This document shows, one piece after another, positions 1 through 6,509 of a DNA stretch of 9,184 bases. Within the stretch, counting starts at the first letter, position 1. Each line of letters opens with the position of its first letter. Source of the stretch: an uncultured Eubacterium sp. (GTDB lineage Bacteria > Bacillota > Clostridia > Oscillospirales > Acutalibacteraceae); NCBI GenBank assembly GCA_902462495.1, contig CABQCC010000060.1:1-9184 (forward strand), given 5' to 3'. The position numbers were made by a program, and so were the translations under genes. The notes below the pieces were generated by a model that worked only from the letters and a program-made list of their open reading frames with translations, had not been told where the DNA came from and did not search any database.

Positions 1-2
1 GC

Positions 3-22
3 TGTGGAAAAAGTTTTCAACA
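3..22. repeat. Near-perfect short inverted repeat, DnaA-box-like arms
   Basis: The arms TGTGGAAAA (3-11) and TTTTCAACA (14-22) are reverse complements with one mismatch, around a two-base centre. The left arm, read on the - strand as TTTTCCACA, is one base from the DnaA-box consensus TTATCCACA. It could be a protein-binding site or the remains of an upstream terminator. The window starts here, so the context is missing and no function is claimed. Confidence 0.25.
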
Positions 23-33
23 AACAGAAATTT

Positions 34-62
34 TTGAATATTTAAAGCAGTAAATATACAAT
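34..62 (+). promoter_or_regulatory. Candidate sigma-70 promoter for the phosphoesterase operon
   Basis: TTGAAT (34-39, four of six bases match consensus) is followed after 17 bases by TACAAT (57-62, five of six). Transcription would start near 69 and leave a leader of about 60 bases before the ATG at 129. This is the best promoter match in the upstream gap. The region is very AT-rich, so chance matches are possible. Confidence 0.45.
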
Positions 63-128
63 AATATATACCAATACAAATCAGTTGAAAATGTGATATT
101 TTATATTAGTAACAAAAGGAATGAAAGA

Positions 129-1442
129 ATGGATAAATTCAGTTTTTACCTTGTAACCGACACCCACTACTTTGACAACTCATACAAACGAAGCGGTGCG
201 GCATACGAAAGACGAAGCAGAACAGACCAAAAATGCGTTGCCGAAACTCCGGCAATTATAGACGCAGGGTTTACACAACTTGCAAAGGACAAGGAAACCA
301 ATGTTATTTTGATACCGGGTGACCTCATATACAGAGGAGAATATCAAAGCCATGTGGGTTTCAGAGAACGACTTTACAGACTGAAAGAACAAGGAAAGCG
401 AATATATTTAATCACTGCAAGGCACGACTATGACAGCGGTGATTCCTTTGAATTTGAGGGCGACAAAATGATACCTGTTAAAGGTATGCCGAGAGAGGAA
501 CTGAGAGAATTCTACAAGGATTTCGGTTTTGACGAAGCAATATCCGAACACAAAGAAACCATGTCGTATGTTATTCAGCTTACGGAAGGAATAAGATTGC
601 TTGCACTGAACTGTGACGGAGATTTAAAAGACTTTAAAGGAATATTTGACAACCAGCTTAAATGGGCACTAAATGAAGTTAAAAAGGCCCATGACAGCGG
701 CAACTACATATTTGCAATGACGCACTTCCCTCTTTTGCCGTTTTCGCCGATTATGAATTTAGTCGGTGACGCCCATTTGACAGATTGGGAAAAAATCGCA
801 ACGGCACTTGCTGACGCAGGAGTTGACCTGATTTTTACGGGGCATATGCACGCTCAGTCCGTTACGGAATATAAAACCGAAAACGGCAACACAATAACGG
901 ATGTGCAAACGGGGTGTTTTGTGGGTTGTCCTTGTGCCTACAGAAAAATTACATTTGAAGATAGAAACACCGTTAACATCAAATCGTACACCATAAACGA
1001 TTTTGACTATGACAAAGGCGGCAGAACCGCACAGGAATACTTTAAATGGCGATTTGACAGAATGATTGAAGTAAAAATGCACGAAATTTTGCCAAAGCCG
1101 GCAATAAAAGCGGTTGACAAATTAACGGTTAAAAAAATCGGCAGATTGCTGTGCTTCAAGCCTGACAAAAGCGTTGAAAACAGGCTTGCAAAAGATGTGG
1201 GCATTGAATTGGTACGCAACATATTTATGGGTGACGAGCCGTATACAAAAGGTACGCCTATGTATGAAACAATGAGCAAAATGCTGAAGCGACTTCATCC
1301 GATAACACACATCATAGAGAAAAAAGTGAAAAATAAAAATCCGATTTTAGCTGACCTCGACACATTTATTCTTTCTATGATAGGTGACGAAAACCAAAGA
1401 GACAACAACGCCGTGCTGAAAATAAGCAAAAATAATTATTAA
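129..1442 (+). CDS. Calcineurin-like metallophosphoesterase (variant metal-binding motif)
   Basis: A 437-residue member of the metallophosphoesterase superfamily, whose members hydrolyse phosphomono- or diesters with a two-metal centre. The substrate is not predictable here. Visible motifs in order are D-T-H (D11, H13), P-G-D-L (G64-D65), T-A-R-H-D (96-100) in place of the usual G-N-H-D/E, M-T-H (H199) and G-H-M-H (238-241). These are most of the expected metal ligands. The Asn of the third motif is replaced by Arg98. Residues after about 290 form a mainly charged, probably helical C-terminal extension with no recognised domain. No signal peptide or membrane segment is visible, so it is probably cytoplasmic. 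I chose the ATG at 129 over the in-frame GTG at 93 because AAAAGGA sits eight bases before it. It is the first gene of a probable operon with the GH38-like hydrolase gene. Family is confident; specific function is unknown. Confidence 0.85.
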   Translation: MDKFSFYLVTDTHYFDNSYKRSGAAYERRSRTDQKCVAETPAIIDAGFTQLAKDKETNVILIPGDLIYRGEYQSHVGFRERLYRLKEQGKRIYLITARHDYDSGDSFEFEGDKMIPVKGMPREELREFYKDFGFDEAISEHKETMSYVIQLTEGIRLLALNCDGDLKDFKGIFDNQLKWALNEVKKAHDSGNYIFAMTHFPLLPFSPIMNLVGDAHLTDWEKIATALADAGVDLIFTGHMHAQSVTEYKTENGNTITDVQTGCFVGCPCAYRKITFEDRNTVNIKSYTINDFDYDKGGRTAQEYFKWRFDRMIEVKMHEILPKPAIKAVDKLTVKKIGRLLCFKPDKSVENRLAKDVGIELVRNIFMGDEPYTKGTPMYETMSKMLKRLHPITHIIEKKVKNKNPILADLDTFILSMIGDENQRDNNAVLKISKNNY

Positions 1443-1473
1443 CGATATAATATTATAAAAAGGGTAAATAATT

Positions 1474-1578
1474 ATGTCTGAAGCACAAATCGGTACGATA
1501 AATTACAGTACCGACAAAAAGAATGTAAAAGCATCGGAATTTATATGGTATTTGATTGCCGTATGGGAGAAAATATGA
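1474..1578 (+). CDS. Possible 34-residue small protein, coupled to the hydrolase gene
   Basis: This is an ATG frame of 34 codons between the phosphoesterase and hydrolase genes. An AAAAGGG ribosome-site-like stretch lies about ten bases upstream. Its TGA (1576-1578) overlaps the hydrolase ATG (1575-1577) as ATGA, the classic geometry of translational coupling. The product begins MSEAQIGTINYSTDKK and ends in an amphipathic or hydrophobic stretch, EFIWYLIAVWEKI, that could form a helix. I recognise no family. It could be a real small protein, a leader frame that delivers ribosomes to the hydrolase start, or the remnant of a longer gene. A chance frame of this length is not excluded. Confidence 0.4.
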   Translation: MSEAQIGTINYSTDKKNVKASEFIWYLIAVWEKI

Positions 1579-3509
1579 AAAAGGTTATTGTAGTTTCAAA
1601 AACACATCTTGATTTGGGATTTACCGACTTTGCGGAAAACATACGCAAAAAATATCTTGACGAATTTATACCAAACGCCGTAAAAACAGCCGAAAGTGTA
1701 AATACAAAAGACAAAAAATTTGTATGGACAACCGGTTCGTGGTTGCTTTGTGAAGAACTGAAAAACGGCACAAGAGAGAATACGGCGGCACTTACAAAGG
1801 CACTAAAAAACGGTGACATTGTTGCACACGCTCTCCCCTTTACTTTGCATACCGAACTGCTCGACAGGGACAGCCTTGAATACGGACTGTCGCTGATTGA
1901 TACAATAGACAAAATACGAGGCAAGAAAACAATATCGGCAAAAATGACAGATGTACCGGGTCACACAAAAGCACTCATTCCGCTTCTTGCAGAAAAAGGA
2001 ATAAAACTGCTCCACATCGGAGTTAACGGTGCTTCGGCAATGCCAAAAGTACCTGAATGCTTTTTGTGGAAGCAGGGTAAAAGCGAAATCGTTGTTATTT
2101 ATTCGGGTGAATACGGCGGAGCTTACAAAAACGAATATGTTGACGACATCTTATATTTTGACCACACACTTGACAATCACGGTTCCGGCGGGAAAGATGC
2201 AGTACTTGCAAACATCAAAAAAATACAGATGAAATACCCGGAATACGAAGTTATTGCAGGCTCACTTGATGACTATGCAGAAAAAATATGGAAAGTGCGT
2301 GACAAACTGCCTGTTATAACATCGGAAATTGGCGACACTTGGATTCACGGCAGCTCGGCAGACCCGTACAAATCGAGTGCACTCCGCACGCTTATCGGAC
2401 TAAAGAACAAATGGCTGACTGACGGAAGCCTCAACCGTGACGATGCGGAATACAAAAATCTTGCCGAAAACATCTTATGTCTTGCAGAGCACACCTGCGG
2501 CATGGATGTAAAAATTGCACTCGGCGAATACAGTAATTACCTGAAATCCGATTTTGAAAATGCAAGACACGGCGAAAATTACAAAAAAATCGAAAAAAGC
2601 TGGGCAGAACAGCGTGAATACATAGCAAAAGCAGTTTCGCTCTTATCGAGCGCTCACAAAAACGAAGCGGAAGACTTGCTGAAAAAATTACACGGTGACG
2701 AATTGTTTGCGATGTTTAACGAACCGGGCAATGTAGACGAAGAATACAAGCTGAAAAACAGCTCGGTTGCGATTAATTCCTTTGGCGGAATAAAGCATTT
2801 GACCATTAACGGAAAAGAGATAATCCGTGACAATCACGAGCCTTGCGTTACATATAATTCATACGGCAGCAAAGATTATGATTATTGGTTTGAGCATTAC
2901 AGCAGAAACCTAAAAAAGGTTGCTGATTGGGCAATTCCCGATTTCGGCAAACCGAACATTGACAAAATCAAGAACAAATACAAACAAGGCAGTTTTAATT
3001 ACACGCTTAACAGACTGTCCATCAACAAATCCGACAATGCAATCATCTTAATATCGGATTTAATAATTGACAAGTACCTTTGCAACGATTTGGGCGCACC
3101 CAAAACTTTTAGAATAAAATACACGCTTACCGAAAGCAAAATCAATATTGAAGTTATTTGGCAGGGCAAAAGTGCAAATCGTCTGCCCGAGAGCATTATG
3201 CTGCACTTTTATCCTAAAGGAGAAAACATCACATACACAAAAATCGGTGAGCGGATTAATCCGTTTGACATTGTCGAAAACGGAAACCGAAATTTATCGG
3301 CAGTTGAAAATGTTGAAATTGACGGTACAAGATTTGCCAACTGCCTCTCCCCTCTTGTTGCTGTGGGAAAGGGCAAGATTTTGCATTTTGACAACAAATA
3401 CGGCAAACTTTCAGATGGCTTGACATATGTTCTTTATGACAATATTTGGGGGACAAACTTCCCTCTTTGGTACAGCGAAAACGCATATTTTGCATTTACG
3501 ATATGTTAG
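1575..3509 (+). CDS. GH38-related (DUF5054-type) glycoside hydrolase family protein
   Basis: A 644-residue protein resembling the DUF5054 group, which is related to family 38 alpha-mannosidases. The N-terminal domain has H-L-D (H11, D13), matching the GH38 metal-binding H-x-D. It also has T-D-V-P-G-H-T (D126, G129, H130), which lines up with the GH38 D-P-F-G-H-S motif carrying the nucleophilic Asp. Further conserved-looking stretches are E-I-G-D-T-W-I-H (251-258) and E-H-T-C-G-M-D (305-311), the latter a candidate for the remaining metal-ligand His. A helical stretch follows (about 325-385), then a beta-rich C-terminal region (about 395-644) as in GH38 proteins. There is no signal peptide, which suggests a cytoplasmic enzyme trimming imported or internal glycans (inference). 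The start at 1575 is preferred over ATGs at 1545 and 1563 because GGGAG lies five bases before it. It is probably co-transcribed with the upstream phosphoesterase. Enzyme activity and sugar specificity are unproven. Confidence 0.75.
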   Translation: MKKVIVVSKTHLDLGFTDFAENIRKKYLDEFIPNAVKTAESVNTKDKKFVWTTGSWLLCEELKNGTRENTAALTKALKNGDIVAHALPFTLHTELLDRDSLEYGLSLIDTIDKIRGKKTISAKMTDVPGHTKALIPLLAEKGIKLLHIGVNGASAMPKVPECFLWKQGKSEIVVIYSGEYGGAYKNEYVDDILYFDHTLDNHGSGGKDAVLANIKKIQMKYPEYEVIAGSLDDYAEKIWKVRDKLPVITSEIGDTWIHGSSADPYKSSALRTLIGLKNKWLTDGSLNRDDAEYKNLAENILCLAEHTCGMDVKIALGEYSNYLKSDFENARHGENYKKIEKSWAEQREYIAKAVSLLSSAHKNEAEDLLKKLHGDELFAMFNEPGNVDEEYKLKNSSVAINSFGGIKHLTINGKEIIRDNHEPCVTYNSYGSKDYDYWFEHYSRNLKKVADWAIPDFGKPNIDKIKNKYKQGSFNYTLNRLSINKSDNAIILISDLIIDKYLCNDLGAPKTFRIKYTLTESKINIEVIWQGKSANRLPESIMLHFYPKGENITYTKIGERINPFDIVENGNRNLSAVENVEIDGTRFANCLSPLVAVGKGKILHFDNKYGKLSDGLTYVLYDNIWGTNFPLWYSENAYFAFTIC

Positions 3510-3542
3510 GCAAACTTCTTTGTTAAAATTACATTATTCTTA

Positions 3543-3571
3543 TTGACACTAAAGCACAAGGTTACTATAAT
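3543..3571 (+). promoter_or_regulatory. Perfect-consensus sigma-70 promoter for first MATE gene
   Basis: TTGACA (3543-3548) and TATAAT (3566-3571) are separated by 17 bases, so both hexamers and the spacing match consensus exactly. The start of transcription would fall near 3578, about 30 bases before the TTG start. Inverted arms GTTACT (3561-3566) and AGTAAC (3587-3592) flank the -10 box and start site and could be an operator, but they are only six bases long. Such a strong promoter makes the MATE gene a separate unit from the hydrolase operon. Confidence 0.85.
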
Positions 3572-3608
3572 ACAGTTGAAATAATAAGTAACGAAAGAAA
3601 GCGATTTT

Positions 3609-4988
3609 TTGCAGGAAGCAAAGAAAGAAAACAAAATTCATTCATCAAACACCCTCTTGATGACAGAGGGAAACATTTGGAAATTGCTGATAGTATTTTC
3701 CATTCCGTTGATACTCGGCAATCTGCTTCAACAAATGTACAACACGGCAGACTCAATTATCGTCGGCAACTTTGTGGGAAGCAACGGACTTGCGGCAGTA
3801 GGCTCTGGCACGGCACTCATCAACCTTATTATTGCGTTCAGCCAAGGTGCGGCTGTCGGTGCCGGTGTTATAGTTTCACAAAGCCTCGGTGCAAGAGATA
3901 AACAAAAGACAAAGCTTGCAGTACATACAGCGATGTGCATTGCGATTATTCTCGGTATGATTATGTCGGCAATCGGGGTTATATTCAGCCGTGATTTGCT
4001 CGTTTGGATGAAAACGCCGTCAGAAGTTCTTGACGATTCTGTGCTTTATCTTCAAATCTACTGCGGCGGACTGATATTTAATATAATATACAATATGGCT
4101 ACGGGCATACTCAATGCCGCCGGCAACTCAAAGCGACCGCTTATTTATCTTGCAATTGCATCGGTTACAAACATCATACTTGACCTTGTGTTCATAAAAG
4201 AACTCAAGTGGGGTGTAAAAGGTGCAGCAATAGCAACCGACATCAGTCAGGCATTATCGTGCGTTCTTGCAGTCGGATATTTATTGCGTGTCAATTCCGA
4301 TTACAAATTAATCATAAAAGAACTGAAAATCCACGGCAACACAGCAAAACAAATTATAAAAGTCGGACTGCCTACGGCAATACAGAATATGGTTATTTCA
4401 TTTTCAAATGTATTGGTTCAGTCGAGCGTCAACTCTTACGGTGCAACGGCTATGGCAGGATATGCGGCATATCTCAAAATTGACGGCTTCAACATTTTGC
4501 CTGTACTCAGCATCAGCATGGCAGTTACAACATTTACAGGCCAAAATGTAGGTGCAAAAAAACCGGACAGAATAAAAAAAGGTATGTGGAACGCATTGAT
4601 AATGGGTGTTATTTACACAGTAATTATCGGCGTTGTGCTTTTGCTTACCTCCCATACCGTACTCGGATTGTTCACAAAGGACAATGAGGTAATAACATAC
4701 GGTCAACTTGCAATGAAATATTTTTGTCCGTTTTACTTTTTGCTCGGCATACTCAACATACTCGCAGGCACGGTCAGAGGTGCAGGCAAAGGCGTTCCGC
4801 CGATGCTTATTTTACTTTTCTCAATGTGCATATTCAGAATTTTGTGGATAAAAATTGCTCTGCCGTTCTATTCAACAATTGACGGAGTGTTCATACTTTA
4901 CCCTATTTCGTGGTTTGTGGGTATGGTATTGATGATTATCTACACCAAGTTCGGCAAGTGGTTGCCAAAGGGGTTAAATAAATCTTGA
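3609..4988 (+). CDS. MATE family efflux transporter (YoeA-like)
   Basis: A 459-residue multidrug and toxic compound extrusion protein, normally a 12-helix inner-membrane antiporter driven by Na+ or H+. The N-terminal signature runs TEGNIWKLLIVFSIPLILGN followed by LLQQMYNTADSIIVG and then G-A-R-D-K. This is typical of the clostridial YoeA-like MATE subtype. Hydrophobic segments recur through both halves, consistent with a full-length duplicated six-helix fold. The TTG at 3609 gives an N-terminal tail of family-like length and sits eight bases after a weak GAAAG-type ribosome site. The alternative ATG at 3660 has no visible ribosome site and would cut the cytoplasmic tail just before TEGNIWK. 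Substrate is unknown. A second, distant MATE gene follows directly. Confidence 0.9.
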   Translation: MQEAKKENKIHSSNTLLMTEGNIWKLLIVFSIPLILGNLLQQMYNTADSIIVGNFVGSNGLAAVGSGTALINLIIAFSQGAAVGAGVIVSQSLGARDKQKTKLAVHTAMCIAIILGMIMSAIGVIFSRDLLVWMKTPSEVLDDSVLYLQIYCGGLIFNIIYNMATGILNAAGNSKRPLIYLAIASVTNIILDLVFIKELKWGVKGAAIATDISQALSCVLAVGYLLRVNSDYKLIIKELKIHGNTAKQIIKVGLPTAIQNMVISFSNVLVQSSVNSYGATAMAGYAAYLKIDGFNILPVLSISMAVTTFTGQNVGAKKPDRIKKGMWNALIMGVIYTVIIGVVLLLTSHTVLGLFTKDNEVITYGQLAMKYFCPFYFLLGILNILAGTVRGAGKGVPPMLILLFSMCIFRILWIKIALPFYSTIDGVFILYPISWFVGMVLMIIYTKFGKWLPKGLNKS

Positions 4989-5012
4989 CAAGTGAAGATT
5001 TTGTGATATAAT
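4985..5012 (+). promoter_or_regulatory. Consensus sigma-70 promoter for second MATE gene, overlapping first gene's stop
   Basis: TTGACA (4985-4990) and TATAAT (5007-5012) are exact consensus hexamers with a 16-base spacer. The -35 box includes the TGA stop (4986-4988) of the upstream MATE gene. The predicted start near 5019 gives a leader of about 100 bases that contains the hairpin at 5067-5092. Confidence 0.8.
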
Positions 5013-5060
5013 ATGCTCACGAAAACTATGTAGTGGATTTTTCCTGATGATTTATATCAC
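5003..5060. repeat. 9-bp perfect inverted repeat around the second MATE promoter start
   Basis: GTGATATAA (5003-5011), which overlaps the -10 box, and TTATATCAC (5052-5060) are exact reverse complements 40 bases apart. The left arm lies upstream of the predicted transcript start, so this would not be an RNA stem from this promoter. A pair of operator half-sites is possible, as is chance in AT-rich DNA. Confidence 0.35.
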
Positions 5061-5066
5061 CTTTTC

Positions 5067-5100
5067 GCCACACGACTGAAATGTCGTGTGGCTTATTTTA
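5067..5100 (+). terminator. Intrinsic terminator or attenuator in the leader of the second MATE gene
   Basis: GCCACACGAC (5067-5076) and GTCGTGTGGC (5083-5092) form a perfect 10-bp stem with a six-base loop (TGAAAT). The T-rich run TTATTTTA (5093-5100) follows. It lies downstream of the second promoter and upstream of that gene's start codon. It must therefore either stop or attenuate the second gene's own transcript, or end the first gene's transcript while being partly read through. The preceding 48 bases match no riboswitch class I know. CACGA (5018-5022) could pair with TCGTG (5084-5088) as a weak competing stem. Confidence 0.7.
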
Positions 5101-5122
5101 TGCCCAAACGAAAGGAGAATAT

Positions 5123-6457
5123 ATGAAAAGCGAAACTTTTATGAAAGAGAAAGCGGTTTTTCCGCTGATAATATCAATGTCGTTGCCGATGGTAATTTCA
5201 ATGTGCGTAAACTCCCTTTACAACATTGTTGACAGCTACTTTGTTGCAAAAATCAGCGAGAATGCAATGACTGCACTATCACTCATCTTCCCTGTTCAAA
5301 ACTTCATCAACGCTGTAGTTATCGGTTTTGGAGTCGGAATAAACGCACTGATTGCCTTTTACCTCGGTGCAAAGGACATAAAGAATGCAAACGATATAGC
5401 GAACCAAGGATTTATACTTTCGCTCCTCCACGGTGTTGTGCTGACAATCGGCGGAATTGCAATTATCCATCCGTTTTTGAAAGCGTTTACATCAAGCGAA
5501 AGCATCATAAAATTAGGAATTGAATACTGTCAAATTGTATTTTTGTTCACTATAATAAACAGCCTAAATCTGTACTTTGAAAAGCTGTTTCAATCATTCG
5601 GCAATATGAAAATAACAATGATTGGACTCGGAGTCGGATGCGTCACAAATATTTTGCTTGACCCTGTATTTATTTTCGGATTTGGTTTTGTGCCGAAATT
5701 CGGTATTAAAGGTGCGGCAATTGCAACGGGAATAGGACAATTCGTCACCTTTTTAATCTACTTAATTTATTATTTAAAGAAGCCGACAAGCGTTAAAATT
5801 GACAAATCATACCTCAAACTTACGGCAAAAACAATCAAAGCTCTGTATTCAATAGGTATTCCCGCAATCCTCAACCTTGCGTTGCCGTCACTTTTGATTT
5901 CGTCGCTCAATGCAATTCTTGCGGTATTCTCGCAAGTTTATGTACTTGTTCTCGGTGTTTACTACAAACTGCAAACATTTCTTTATTTGACCGCAAACGG
6001 CATTGTTCAGGGTATGCGTCCGATTCTCGCATACAACTACGGTGCAAAAGAATACAAGAGGGTTCGCAAGATTTTCAACTATGTTCTCATTATGATTGCT
6101 GTTATTATGGCGGTCGGAACCGTGTTGTGTCTTACAATTCCGGGCAACATAATTTCATTGTTCACAAGCAATACAGAAACAGTAAAAGTCGGTGCAACGG
6201 CTTTGAGAATCATCAGCGGAGGCTTTATAGTTTCGGCTGTGTCTGTCACCTGTTGCGGTGCACTTGAAGCATTGAACAAAGGTGTACAGTCGCTTGTAAT
6301 CTCTCTTTGCAGATACCTCATTATCATTGTGCCGTGTGCCTTTTTGCTGAGCAAAGCTGTCGGTGCAGTCGGAGTGTGGAACGCTTTTTGGATAACAGAA
6401 GCGCTGACCGCAATAATTTCCATAATTGTATACAAAAAATCCGTAAAATTGAAATAA
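5123..6457 (+). CDS. MATE family efflux transporter (MepA-like)
   Basis: A 444-residue membrane antiporter of the MATE family, expected to export drugs or other cationic compounds using an ion gradient. The start of the protein (MKEKAVFPLIISMSLPMVIS, then SLYNIVDSYFVAKIS) and G-A-K-D in the first half resemble the MepA-like subtype, distinct from the preceding YoeA-like pump. About a dozen hydrophobic segments span the full length and there is no sign of truncation. The ATG at 5123 is chosen because GGAG (5114-5117) lies five bases upstream. The in-frame ATG at 5081 is inside the terminator-like hairpin and has no ribosome site. Expression is probably controlled through that hairpin. Substrate cannot be predicted. 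Confidence 0.9.
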   Translation: MKSETFMKEKAVFPLIISMSLPMVISMCVNSLYNIVDSYFVAKISENAMTALSLIFPVQNFINAVVIGFGVGINALIAFYLGAKDIKNANDIANQGFILSLLHGVVLTIGGIAIIHPFLKAFTSSESIIKLGIEYCQIVFLFTIINSLNLYFEKLFQSFGNMKITMIGLGVGCVTNILLDPVFIFGFGFVPKFGIKGAAIATGIGQFVTFLIYLIYYLKKPTSVKIDKSYLKLTAKTIKALYSIGIPAILNLALPSLLISSLNAILAVFSQVYVLVLGVYYKLQTFLYLTANGIVQGMRPILAYNYGAKEYKRVRKIFNYVLIMIAVIMAVGTVLCLTIPGNIISLFTSNTETVKVGATALRIISGGFIVSAVSVTCCGALEALNKGVQSLVISLCRYLIIIVPCAFLLSKAVGAVGVWNAFWITEALTAIISIIVYKKSVKLK

Positions 6458-6460
6458 CAA

Positions 6461-6500
6461 AAAACCTTTCGGGTTGCGAAATCCGAAAGGTTTTGTTTTA
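6461..6500. terminator. Bidirectional intrinsic terminator between converging units
   Basis: AAAACCTTTCGG (6461-6472) and CCGAAAGGTTTT (6483-6494) are a perfect 12-bp inverted repeat around a ten-base loop. On the + strand the stem is followed by TTTTGTTTTA. On the - strand the matching A-rich flank reads as a T run. It lies 3 bases after the second MATE gene and 15 bases beyond the end of the leftward operon, so it can end both. Confidence 0.9.
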
Positions 6501-6509
6501 TCTTTTATT

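Noticed and set aside
93..128. GTG start extending the phosphoesterase by 12 residues
   Set aside because: There is no ribosome site before 93, whereas AAAAGGA precedes the ATG at 129, and the fold's first strand begins right after that ATG.
1446..1451. TATAAT in the gap after the phosphoesterase
   Set aside because: No -35 element is found at suitable spacing, and the sequence there is generally AT-rich.
3520..3537. TTGTTAA half-site resembling a Rex operator upstream of the first MATE gene
   Set aside because: The second half (TTAACAA) is absent at the required four-base spacing, so it does not meet the Rex consensus.
3510..3542. Possible terminator after the hydrolase gene
   Set aside because: Only a three-base stem (AAC/GTT) can be drawn, too weak to call.
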